From Pedobacter antarcticus (GTDB taxonomy: Bacteria; Bacteroidota; Bacteroidia; Sphingobacteriales; Sphingobacteriaceae), in contig NZ_FONS01000003.1 of assembly GCF_900112985.1 (NCBI RefSeq), positions 62,001-126,000 of the forward strand: DNA of 64,000 nt. The letters are read 5' to 3'. The translations under genes and the position numbers were made by a program. Shown here piece by piece: positions 24,533 through 33,900 of this stretch (its first letter is position 1; the number at the start of each line of letters is the position of its first letter). The notes below the pieces were generated by a model. That model saw nothing but the letters and a program-made list of their open reading frames with translations, had not been told where the DNA came from and did no database searches.

Positions 24533-26131
24533 TTACTTCAGATATTTTTTATTGAAATTAATCTCCATTAGTTCGTATCGTTTGAGCTGTGTTTTTAAAC
24601 GGAGCTGAAAATCAGTGTAGTTACGCTGTTCTTTTGGACTCCAGAGCACTTCACTTAGAGCATCCAATCTGGGAAACAACTGGTATTCGGCTTTAGCAGG
24701 ATTACTGATATATTCAGACCACAAATTTCCCTGACCACCAATAATGTAAGCGGCGTCTGCCGGATTTAATCCCACAGGAATTGGGTCGTAATTATAAACA
24801 GTTTCTAATGTGGTCAATTTCGCGGCTGTCAAAGAATCTTCCTTCAGAAACTGCGCATGATTAAAATAAGTCTTCATTTCCGGTGTCATAATGACCTGAT
24901 GTTTTTTCTTCGCTGCAGCTATTCCTCCCGCTTCTCCTCTCCAGCTCATTACAATAGCATCAGGAGCAAGTCCGCCGTCCAGAATTTCGTCCCATCCAAT
25001 CATTTTTTTACCCTTTGAAGCCAGATACTTTGAAATCCTATTTACAAAATAACTCTGTAATCCATTCATATCTTTAAGCCCGTTTTGCTGCACAATACGG
25101 TTAGACAGCGCAGATTGCTTCCACCAGATTTTAGCACATTCGTCTCCTCCTATATGGATATAGGGCCCTGGAAATAATTCGATGACCTCACCCAGCACGT
25201 TTTCCAGAAATTTAAACGTCTGATCAGTAGGCTGCAGCACATTATTAAATTTATTAAAAATTCCCCAGGTCTGTGCTACCCGCGTCTTAGTCCCGGGATT
25301 GGTACCGAATTCCGGATAAGCAGCCAGGATAGACATTGCATGTCCCGGCATCTCAATTTCCGGAACAACAGTTATATAACGATCTTCCGCATACCGGATA
25401 ACCTCTTTGATCTCATCCTTTGTATAAAAGCCACCGTAACGGATCCCATCATTCCCTGTACCTGGATATAATCCTATGATTGTACCGTCACGCCATGCGC
25501 CAACCTCTGTTAACTTGGGATATTGGTCGATAGCTATTCTCCAGCCGTGATCATCGGTCAGGTGCCAATGAAAATAGTTTAGCTTATGCAGAGCGAGATA
25601 GTCAATATATTGTTTCACAAAAGTAATATCGAAGAAATGCCGGCTTACATCGAGATGCATTCCCCGATACTTGAAACGCGGATAATCTATTATTTCCACA
25701 GCTGGAATTGATATTTCGGCCGAATCTACAGGAGGAAATAGTTGTATTAACGTTTGTACGCCGTAAAAAACAGCCTTCGCAGAATTACCCCTGATATGAA
25801 TTACCTTCGGCTGCACCTGAAGCTGGTACTGATCTTCAAAGGCACCCGGTATGTTACCTACTTCTAATATAATGCGGGAAACATCATCATTTTGTTCTGC
25901 GGCTGCTGGCTTCAAATTCAGCTGATGGTATCTTTTCAGGTAAGCAGATAGAAATGCCGAACTTCTAACCAGAGAATCGGCTGCAAACAGCTCCGTGCCA
26001 TCCTGAAGCTGGAATCCCGGCATATTTCCCTGAACCTGTATGGATACCGGCTGAGGAATAATGGCCGGTTGTTGAGCCAGTATGCAACAGCTGTAAATAG
26101 TCAAAAGAAAACTCAAAAAATACCTTTTCAT
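24533..26131 (-). CDS. Beta-N-acetylhexosaminidase, GH20
   Basis: A 532-residue secreted enzyme when started at the ATG at 26131, which gives a proper signal peptide (MKRYFLSFLLTIYSCCILAQ); an earlier in-frame ATG adds 18 unlikely residues. An N-terminal GH20b-like domain (residues 20-150) precedes the catalytic barrel: YPRFKYRGMHLDVSRHFF, HWHLTDDHGWRIAIDQYPKL, and HIGGDEC with the catalytic pair D330-E331; WDEILDGGLAPDAIVMSWRG and GGQGNLWSEYI complete the active site. It removes terminal GlcNAc or GalNAc in the periplasm. No additional C-terminal module is present. Confidence 0.92.
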   Translation of the reverse strand: MKRYFLSFLLTIYSCCILAQQPAIIPQPVSIQVQGNMPGFQLQDGTELFAADSLVRSSAFLSAYLKRYHQLNLKPAAAEQNDDVSRIILEVGNIPGAFEDQYQLQVQPKVIHIRGNSAKAVFYGVQTLIQLFPPVDSAEISIPAVEIIDYPRFKYRGMHLDVSRHFFDITFVKQYIDYLALHKLNYFHWHLTDDHGWRIAIDQYPKLTEVGAWRDGTIIGLYPGTGNDGIRYGGFYTKDEIKEVIRYAEDRYITVVPEIEMPGHAMSILAAYPEFGTNPGTKTRVAQTWGIFNKFNNVLQPTDQTFKFLENVLGEVIELFPGPYIHIGGDECAKIWWKQSALSNRIVQQNGLKDMNGLQSYFVNRISKYLASKGKKMIGWDEILDGGLAPDAIVMSWRGEAGGIAAAKKKHQVIMTPEMKTYFNHAQFLKEDSLTAAKLTTLETVYNYDPIPVGLNPADAAYIIGGQGNLWSEYISNPAKAEYQLFPRLDALSEVLWSPKEQRNYTDFQLRLKTQLKRYELMEINFNKKYLK

Positions 26132-26266
26132 ATTCAAAAATAAACGTTCGCAACAAAGTAAAGATAAAAACAAGCATAAAAACACCTTTAAAAAAGCAGT
26201 TATCAGCCTGTTAAGATTAAAAGAAGGCGACGATCTTTAGCTTGCTAAAATCAAAGAGAACCAGAC

Positions 26267-26794
26267 ATGAAAAAAAACATTCAACTCAAACAGTCCACCG
26301 GTCAGACCAAAAAGTTAAAGAATTTCATTTGTGACCTACTTTTAAAGCTGATTGCATCTCCGGATGGCACAATCGCACCAACCCTCCTTAAAATCCTAAT
26401 CTTATATCGGTATACAATCGCGGCAGGCGAAAAAAAGGATACGCTCATTACCCTCCCTATCGCACTCATTCCCGTTACCAGCTTTGATGAACAGGATATT
26501 GATGGAACGGGGATTGCCTGCAACTCCTTAAATGACACCATCTTGAACTGGTTTTCTATAAACAATCCTGTCTGTAACAATGGACAGATCGTATTTTCGG
26601 CCACTCTTTATTCCAACCCTACCAATAATGAATCCCCCCAGCCTTTGTTTGTGCTGGACGATGTAAAAATATATGTAGCAGAGATCGAAGATCTTTTCCC
26701 CGGTAAAAAAATGGGTAAAAACCCTGCCCGGACGATTCAAAGAAAACAAAGAAAATCTATTAATAGCAGTAAAACAAATTTGCAAAACAGCTAA
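26267..26794 (+). CDS. Hypothetical protein, 175 residues
   Basis: An unrecognised protein. The N terminus is basic (MKKNIQLKQSTGQTKKLKN), followed by a mixed hydrophobic region with TLITLPIALIPVTSF, then an Asp/Asn-rich middle (DEQDIDGTGIACNSLND) and a Lys/Arg-rich tail. There is no clear signal peptide or membrane helix. It lies 36 bp before the lipoprotein of the following signalling group and may be transcribed with it. The opposite strand also has open frames here, which lowers confidence. Confidence 0.5.
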   Translation: MKKNIQLKQSTGQTKKLKNFICDLLLKLIASPDGTIAPTLLKILILYRYTIAAGEKKDTLITLPIALIPVTSFDEQDIDGTGIACNSLNDTILNWFSINNPVCNNGQIVFSATLYSNPTNNESPQPLFVLDDVKIYVAEIEDLFPGKKMGKNPARTIQRKQRKSINSSKTNLQNS

Positions 26795-26830
26795 CTTGTA
26801 TTGATTTTCAAATTAAATATAATAACTCTA

Positions 26831-27403
26831 ATGTCTCTCAAAATTATTTACTCCGCCCTGATCGCAGGCCTTTGCTTTTTCTGTTCCTGTTCCGATAAAC
26901 CTTCTAACAACACGGATCCCGATGATAACAGCACAGATAATACACTGACAGTTGCCCAGGCAAAGAAATACGTAAAAAACTACGAGCCACGAGCAATCGA
27001 TATAGATTCGATTTATCCGGCCGGAGTAAACAGAAAACCTGTAAATAAGAAGATACAGGACACCAGGGCTGTCTGGTTTGGCATTGAAAGGCTAAAAGCG
27101 CTGGTTAAGAAGATTGAAGCAGAAGGTGGTGACGGAATCCGTTTTTATTATGCAGCCTATGACAGTGTGTATAATGAAAAGTCAGATGCGCATGTACCAA
27201 TAAAACCGTATTGGAACCACAATACATTGATCATGGTTTCTACCAGGGACAGCGCAAGTATACACAAGGATTATTATACAGATTTTAAGTTGAATGGTGA
27301 ATTTAAAGGATTTATCATCACAGCGAAACCAGAAAACAAAGGTGAAATGTGCCCACCGCCAGTCGATTGTAATGGTACAGGAGCAACACTTATATCCCGA
27401 TAA
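26831..27403 (+). CDS. Hypothetical lipoprotein upstream of a two-component system
   Basis: A 190-residue lipoprotein when started at the ATG at 26831: MSLKIIYSALIAGLCFFCSC gives a signal peptide with a lipobox and adjacent Cys. A low-complexity Asn/Asp linker follows (SDKPSNNTDPDDNSTDN). The folded part has AVWFGIERLKALVKKIEAEGGDGIRFYYAAY and ends EMCPPPVDCNGTGATLIS, with two Cys around a Pro run. Similar lipoproteins are common in Sphingobacteriaceae without known role. Only one base separates its stop from the next ATG, so it belongs to the following membrane protein/kinase/regulator group. Confidence 0.7.
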   Translation: MSLKIIYSALIAGLCFFCSCSDKPSNNTDPDDNSTDNTLTVAQAKKYVKNYEPRAIDIDSIYPAGVNRKPVNKKIQDTRAVWFGIERLKALVKKIEAEGGDGIRFYYAAYDSVYNEKSDAHVPIKPYWNHNTLIMVSTRDSASIHKDYYTDFKLNGEFKGFIITAKPENKGEMCPPPVDCNGTGATLISR

Positions 27404-27404
27404 A

Positions 27405-28070
27405 ATGTCAGCATTAATAAATTATTTCACCGTCAACACCGTGGTTGAGCTGATTTGCCTGATTATAGGCACCTGCTTTATTTTCAATGAAAAACAACCA
27501 GCATGGTGGATTTTTTACGGCTATATTTTTCTTACCTGTATTGTAGAATTCACAGGAATCCATCTCCGCCTGCAAAAGCTACCTAATATGACTGTCTACA
27601 ATATCTTTCTGATACCGGAAGGAATAGTCATCAGTTATTTCTTTTACAGCCTGTACCAGAAATATACAAATAAAATAAAATGGCTGATTGCATGGATCGG
27701 CATTTTTCTGATTTTCTGGATCGCGGAAACATTAAGCGATAGTTTTCAGGGGTTTGCCTTTAATACTTCCTCTTTTATATCCATTTCATTTGTGCTGGCA
27801 AGCTTGTATTATTACTACCTCATTCTGAAAGATCCTAATTTCGAGAAATTAGGATCTTATGCCCCATTCTGGTGGGTTAATGGTGTGCTGTTCTATTATT
27901 TTGGGACAACAGCAATTAATATTTTCTTCGATTACCTTTTACAGGATAACATTTATACCTTCCCGCATTCTATAAGATACAACGTGATTAAAATTGTCAA
28001 TGTATTTTTATACTCATGCTGGTCATACGCTTTTATATGCAGATATCATCAAAGGAAATCGTCTACCTAA
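27405..28070 (+). CDS. Polytopic membrane protein, possible sensor partner
   Basis: A 221-residue protein of about seven membrane helices, started at the ATG at 27405 directly after the previous stop; a longer frame exists but has a poor N terminus. Visible helices include VVELICLIIGTCFIF, WWIFYGYIFLTCIVEF, LIAWIGIFLIFWIAE, ISFVLASLYYYYLIL and FWWVNGVLFYYFG. I recognise no catalytic motif. It overlaps the kinase gene by 34 bp, and that kinase has only one membrane helix and no sensor domain, so this protein may detect the signal (inference). Confidence 0.75.
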   Translation: MSALINYFTVNTVVELICLIIGTCFIFNEKQPAWWIFYGYIFLTCIVEFTGIHLRLQKLPNMTVYNIFLIPEGIVISYFFYSLYQKYTNKIKWLIAWIGIFLIFWIAETLSDSFQGFAFNTSSFISISFVLASLYYYYLILKDPNFEKLGSYAPFWWVNGVLFYYFGTTAINIFFDYLLQDNIYTFPHSIRYNVIKIVNVFLYSCWSYAFICRYHQRKSST

Positions 28071-28822
28071 TCAGTATAATCACTGTAATTTTTCTGATCG
28101 CTCCAATTTTTATTATTATTTATGTCAGTCTATATAACCGGCGTAAGAAAAATCATATTGAAGAAACGATAGCATTGAAGAAGACCTTTGACAATGAACT
28201 TTTAAAAGCTCAAATAGAAGTTAAAGAGCAGACCTTGCAGACTTTAGCTGTCGACCTGCATGACAATATCGGGCAATTACTGGGTTTGACCATAGCGACA
28301 TTAAGCTCCATTAACCTCAATGACCAGGAAAAGGCTGCAACAAAGATCAACTCAGCCGAACAGCTCGCAAAAAGATCAGTTAAGGAAATAAGAGCTTTAT
28401 CACGCCTGCTGCATGGAGAAGAATTACTCAGCCGCGGTCTCATAGCTGCAATCACTTTTGAACTGGAATGGGTTCAAAAATCAGAACTGTTTAAAATCAC
28501 GTTCGACACAGAAAGCCCTGAAATTAACCTGCCACCAGATAAACTGATCATCGTATTCAGGCTATTTCAGGAAACATTAAATAACATCCTCAAACACGCG
28601 CAGGCAACATCCATTTTTGTTACCGTTAAATCCGAAATGAGCACCTTAACTTTGGTTATTAAAGATAATGGAATTGGCTTTAACATTGCTGAAATTGCTT
28701 CCGCACACAAAGGTATCGGTCTGAGTAACATGACTAGAAGAGCAAATATGATTGGGGGAAGTGCTTTTATAGACTCTAGCCCAGCATTAGGCACCACCAT
28801 AACATTCACTATTCCCTGTTAG
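28037..28822 (+). CDS. Sensor histidine kinase, NarX/HisKA_3 type
   Basis: A 261-residue kinase. The ATG at 28037 is chosen since it directly precedes the single membrane helix (IVYLISIITVIFLIAPIFIIIYV); one at 28016 is also possible. A coiled coil leads to the HisKA_3 box LAVDLHDNIGQLLG with the phosphoacceptor His, then an ATPase domain with FRLFQETLNNILKHA, DNGIGFN and GIGLSNMTRRA. There is no periplasmic or PAS sensor domain. The NarL-type regulator follows after 11 bp and is the clear partner. Confidence 0.9.
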   Translation: MQISSKEIVYLISIITVIFLIAPIFIIIYVSLYNRRKKNHIEETIALKKTFDNELLKAQIEVKEQTLQTLAVDLHDNIGQLLGLTIATLSSINLNDQEKAATKINSAEQLAKRSVKEIRALSRLLHGEELLSRGLIAAITFELEWVQKSELFKITFDTESPEINLPPDKLIIVFRLFQETLNNILKHAQATSIFVTVKSEMSTLTLVIKDNGIGFNIAEIASAHKGIGLSNMTRRANMIGGSAFIDSSPALGTTITFTIPC

Positions 28823-28833
28823 ATAATTACGTA

Positions 28834-29490
28834 ATGTCAGAAGATCAGATTATATCCATAGCTATTGTTGACGATCATAACTTGTTCCGCCAGGGAATGA
28901 TCAGCCTGCTCTCAGAGTTCAGGGAAGTCCATATTATTTTTGATGCCCCAAATGGAGCAGTAATGAAACAGAAAATGATTGAAGGCCTGATCCCTGAAGT
29001 TGTTCTCCTGGATATTAGTATGCCGATTGTCGATGGCTATCAGGCCGCAGCCTGGATCAAAGAAAACTATCCGCAGACCCGGATTCTGGCGCTTAGCATG
29101 TTTGAAGAAGATAAACCAATAATCAAGATGCTCAAAAGCGGCGCCGGAGGGTACCTGCTTAAGGAATCTAAAACCACGGAACTCGTTGATGCAATAAAAA
29201 CTATCAAACAGCAGGGATATTACCTCAATGATCTGGTTTCCGGGAAACTACTTAAAAATATTCAGGACAATACTGCGGGGCAGTCGTTAACCAGCGAGCT
29301 GAATCCGAACGAGATCAGGTTCTTACAACTCTGCTGTTCTGAATATACCTATAAAGAAATAGCAGAACATATGAATCTGAGCCCGCATACAATTGATAAC
29401 TACCGACAGGAGATATTTCAGAAATTCGATATTAAATCTCGTACAGGTCTGGTTCTTTTTGCACTCAAACACGACCTGGTAGAATTATAA
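28834..29490 (+). CDS. Response regulator, NarL/LuxR type
   Basis: A 218-residue regulator. The receiver has the acidic pair in IAIVDDHNLFRQG, the phosphorylation Asp in VVLLDISMPIVDGY, the Thr/Ser region LALSMFEED and Lys in GGYLLKESKTTEL. The C-terminal LuxR helix-turn-helix is LNPNEIRFLQLCCSEYTYKEIAEHMNLS with HTIDNYRQEIFQKFDIKSRTGLVLFALKH. Last gene of the signalling group; a strong palindromic terminator follows. Its targets are not evident. Confidence 0.92.
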   Translation: MSEDQIISIAIVDDHNLFRQGMISLLSEFREVHIIFDAPNGAVMKQKMIEGLIPEVVLLDISMPIVDGYQAAAWIKENYPQTRILALSMFEEDKPIIKMLKSGAGGYLLKESKTTELVDAIKTIKQQGYYLNDLVSGKLLKNIQDNTAGQSLTSELNPNEIRFLQLCCSEYTYKEIAEHMNLSPHTIDNYRQEIFQKFDIKSRTGLVLFALKHDLVEL

Positions 29491-29500
29491 ACCTACAAAA

Positions 29501-29528
29501 AAACGGCTGCAGATATCTGCAGCCGTTT
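29501..29528. terminator. Bidirectional terminator between response regulator and SusD genes
   Basis: A 28-nt perfect palindrome (AAACGGCTGCAGAT and its reverse complement), preceded by an A-run and followed by TTTG; serves convergent genes. Confidence 0.85.
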
Positions 29529-29556
29529 GTACCAAATTTGTCTGTGACAAAACTAT

Positions 29557-30924
29557 TTAATAACCTGGATTTTGAGTTAAAGCCGGATTATTTCTTCTTT
29601 CAGCGTCAGGCACCGGGTAGAGATAATAATTAGGATCTGGCTTTTTCATAATTTCAGTCAGTGCGAGTCCGGTTCTGCAGTAATCAAACCAGGTTTCCCC
29701 TTCGAACATCAACTCACGTCTTTTCTCCAATTGTACGGCTTTCACAAAAGCATCCAGTGTGGTCGATCCGACAGCAGGAGTTTCAAGACCAGCACGATCT
29801 CTCACAGTCTTATAGGAATTATAAGCATCGGCACTAACGTTTCCATCAACCCTTGCCTGTGCCTCTGCATGGATCAGATAAACTTCTGCCAGCCGTATTA
29901 CTGGGAAGTTCTGCGTAGCGGGGCTAAAAATCCTGTATTTACCAATATAATATCTTGGATCGGCTTCTGTATTCTTGTACACAGTAAAATCTCTTCTCTT
30001 ATCTCCGCTATCATACAGATCTACAATAGACTTGCCGGCAGCGTAAAATAATACAGACGCATTTGGGTTACTCACTGCAGCCAGATTATTGGTTGCCTGC
30101 TCGTCAAACTGTAATTCAAAGATTGACTCCGAAGTATTTTCTGTTTTCCAAATCGTTTCATAATCTGCGGGCAGAGAGAATCCCCCGCTTGTAATTACCT
30201 CTTTAGCTAATCTGGCAGCTTCAGAATAATCTTTAGTTACACTACCATGGTATAAGAAAACTTTGGCTAGTAGTGCTTTCGCCGCAAATCCTGTAGCCCT
30301 GCCTTTACTTTCGGCATTGTTACTATAAGCGTTTGGAAGTTCAGATGCTTCTTTCAGGTCTGTAATCACCTGGTTATAAACATCTGCTTTTGGACTTCTT
30401 GGTACTTTCAGTTCGTCAGTTTCACCCGTCGGGGCTGTGATTAAAGGAACGTCTCCGAACGCACGTGCCAGCTGAAAATAATTCAGTGCACGAACAAATT
30501 TAGCTTCACGGATAAACTGATTTTTGCGCTCTGCACCGATAGCTGCAGCAGGCATTTCCTCTACCCGCAGGATAATGTTATTTGCAGCGTTGATAGCAGC
30601 GTAGGCAGCAGACCACGTTGTCTGTATCCAAGGATTATCAATCCTGATTGTATTACCAGTAAATTCAATGTATTCCGGGAAACTGGCCACATGATTCACA
30701 TGACCTGCAGAAAACTCCGGTACAATTACCGAGGTCTGACCGTAAGAACTGGAACTCAGTAAGGTCCGGTACATGCCCATTACCGCAGACTGGGCGCCCT
30801 GTTCATTGGTGAATAAGTTATCCGGTGTAACCTGTGCTATCGGCTCATTCTCCAGGAATTTTTTGCAGGATGAAAGACTCATACAAGCGACAGCGATTAA
30901 TATATATTTAGAAATTGTCTTCAT
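29557..30924 (-). CDS. SusD/RagB-family nutrient-binding lipoprotein
   Basis: A 455-residue outer-membrane lipoprotein. Signal peptide and lipobox LSSCKKFLENEP; the N-terminal TPR-like half has AAINAANNIILRVEEMP and FIREAKFVRALNYFQLARAFGDVPLIT, the hallmark of RagB/SusD. The C-terminal part ends with RRELMFEGETWFDYCRTG and YLYPVPDAERRNNPALTQNPGY, also typical. It caps the SusC channel encoded 17 bp upstream and binds an unknown ligand, usually an oligosaccharide, though peptides are possible. No degrading enzyme or regulator lies beside it. Confidence 0.92.
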   Translation of the reverse strand: MKTISKYILIAVACMSLSSCKKFLENEPIAQVTPDNLFTNEQGAQSAVMGMYRTLLSSSSYGQTSVIVPEFSAGHVNHVASFPEYIEFTGNTIRIDNPWIQTTWSAAYAAINAANNIILRVEEMPAAAIGAERKNQFIREAKFVRALNYFQLARAFGDVPLITAPTGETDELKVPRSPKADVYNQVITDLKEASELPNAYSNNAESKGRATGFAAKALLAKVFLYHGSVTKDYSEAARLAKEVITSGGFSLPADYETIWKTENTSESIFELQFDEQATNNLAAVSNPNASVLFYAAGKSIVDLYDSGDKRRDFTVYKNTEADPRYYIGKYRIFSPATQNFPVIRLAEVYLIHAEAQARVDGNVSADAYNSYKTVRDRAGLETPAVGSTTLDAFVKAVQLEKRRELMFEGETWFDYCRTGLALTEIMKKPDPNYYLYPVPDAERRNNPALTQNPGY

Positions 30925-30941
30925 TTTTTTTAGAATTAGGC

Positions 30942-33900
30942 TTAAAAGTTTAGATTAACACCAGCAGTAAAGATCCTTGGCTGCGGATAACTTCCATAAT
31001 CGTACCCGTAGGTCAATCCCTGGTTAGCACCGCCATGACTAGAACTTACTTCAGGATCATATCCTTTGTATTTAGTAAATACAAAAGCATTTTGAACAGT
31101 AGCATATACACGCAGCCCTTTAACTTTAAGGCGTTCCATAGCTTTTTCACTAAATGTATATCCCAAAGTGATATTTCTAATTCTGAAAAACGATCCATCT
31201 TCTACAAAACGACTGGAAACAGCACTGTTATCCAGGTTATTAGGGCTTGGACGAGGAATATCAGTTACATCGCCAGGGTTTCTCCAGCGTCTGTTCCAAT
31301 CCGTAAAACCATTACTGCTTCTGTTACTTCCTTCCAGTCCTGATGCCAGGTTATAGTTAAATACATCATTACCGTAAGAGAACTGACCCATGATATTCAG
31401 ATCGAAATTCTTGTATTGAAAAGTATTGGTAATACCACCATAGAAATCTGGATTAGGATCACCGATGATTACACGGTCTGCCGGATCTGTAGGCGAACCC
31501 AGTGTACCATCCTGTTTCACATAATCGATCATACCGGTCTGCGTATTTACACCGGCCATCTGCCATCCGAAGAAAGTACCTAACGCGAGTCCTTCCCTGG
31601 CAATATTCAGGTTACCAACCCCACCGTACAACTCACCTCCAGGCAATGAAACAACTTTATTTTTGTTAAATGCCATATTGAAGGATGTAGACCATTTAAA
31701 ATCACCGGTAAGATTTTTGGTTGAAATCTCAAATTCAAATCCTTTATTCTGAATTTCGCCTACGTTCGTAAATCTATTCTGAAATCCTGAACTCGTCGGA
31801 ATTGCGATACCAACTAACAAGTCGGAAGTATTCTTGATATAATAATCGGCCAGGATTGAAATTCTGTTGTTAAACAATCCAACGTCCACACCAATATCGG
31901 TCTGCTTGGTTGTTTCCCATTTCAGGTCTTTATCTCCCAGAACATTAGGTATGTAACCAGTATTTCCCATATAATTATTGCTACCCGTATATAAGGAGTA
32001 ACTGGCATAATTTGGAATGTTCTGGTTACCGGTGATACCCCAACTAGCTCTTAATTTCAGATTGCTGATCACGGTGTTTGTCTTCAGAAAATCTTCTTCT
32101 GAAAGTCGCCATGCACCTGCAAAAGATGGGAAATAACCATAACGGCTATTTGACCCGAAGCGAGATGAACCATCAGCCCTGAAGTTTGCAGTAAATAAAT
32201 ACTTGCCTTTATAATCATAATTTAACCTTGAGAATGCAGAAGCAATACTCCATTCTTCAGGATAAGAATTTGCACCAGTTATTGTTCCACCTGCCGAAAT
32301 ATATTCAATATCATTTGAAGGGAAATTAGAACGGCGGGCATCTACAAATTGAATTTTAGACTGTTGCACAGAGGCACCAGCTAATACATCGATATGATGA
32401 TCACCGAAGTCTTTATTATATGTTAAAGTAGTCTCGTTGATCCATAATTGATCTCTGGTATTTCTTTGGGCTCCAATTCCACCCTGAGCCGCAAAAGAAC
32501 GGATTCCATTAGGCGGCATAAAAAAAGTTTCGTCGATATAACTCATATCTGCACCGAAATTTGTTTTTAAAGTCAGTTCAGGTATAATTTTATATTCAGC
32601 AGAAACACTGGTCAGCACGCGGAAAGTCTCCGATTTATTGACAGGTAATTCCAACATCGCAAGCGGATTCTCGCGGCTGGTATTAACCTGATCATAGGCA
32701 TAACTGCCGTCAGCATTAAATACCGGAAGATTTGGTGGTGCAAGAATACCATTTTTGGTTGAGCCTTCTTTAGAGTTCTCTTCCTGTACCCGGTTATTTA
32801 AGGCGCGTGTCAGGTTAACACGTGCAGAGAATTTTAGTTTTTCGCTATGCTGATGGTCGAGGTTTAACCTTGCACTCAGGCGACTGAAGTCAGAGCCCTT
32901 AATTATACCGCCTTGGCTCATATAGCCAATTGACGTATAATACTGCGTTTTTTCGGAACCACCACTTGCAGAAAGTTCATAATTACGTGTAGGAGCTGTT
33001 CTGAAAATCTGATCCTGCCAGTCTGTATTTGTACCCGGATTGGCTAGTATACCATCAGGTACCGGACTTGGATTACCATTTGCATCCGGAAGATATTTAT
33101 AATAATCTCTCATGTAATCCTGATATTCACCAGTATTCATGAATTTGTACTTTCTTTCATTCGGCACCTGGGAAAAACCTTCGTAAGCATTAAAGCTAAA
33201 GTTACTCTGGCCTGGCTCACCTTTCTTTGTCGTGATTAACACCACTCCATTTGCAGCTCTCGCTCCATAGATAGATGAAGAAGCGGCATCTTTCAGTACC
33301 TCAACAGATGCAACATCAGAAGGGTTAATAGAAGACAGGATATTAATTCCCTGTGTACCGCCACCAAAGTTGAAATCACTTCCCCCCGTAAAATTCGTAG
33401 TGCTGTTCACAGGAATTCCATCAACAACATATAAGGGATCGGAACTGGCATTAATAGAGGTTGTACCCCTTACGCGGATACTTAAGCCCCCGCCCGGAGA
33501 ACCGGATTTCTGGGTAACCTGTACGCCACCCGCCTTTCCCTGAATAGCCTGGCTAATGGTGGGCAAAACTTCATTTTTAATTTCGTCGGCACGGATACTG
33601 GATACTGCACTGGTTAATTTAGCCCGGTCAACTGTTCCATAACCCGTTGCAACTATCTCAACTTCTTTTAGCGCTTCGGACTTAGTAGCCATTATCACGT
33701 CTACCTTCTTCCGGTCCTTTAAAAGTTCTTCCTTTGTGTTAAAGCCCATAAAAGAAAAAGTGAGTATCGAATTTGCAGGAGCTGCAATCTGATACTCACC
33801 TTTTGCGTTGGTTAACGTCTTAATCTGGGTGTTTTTTACTGCTACTATGACTCCAGCAATGGGGCCGGCCGTATCAGTTACCATTCCGGTTACCGTGGGC

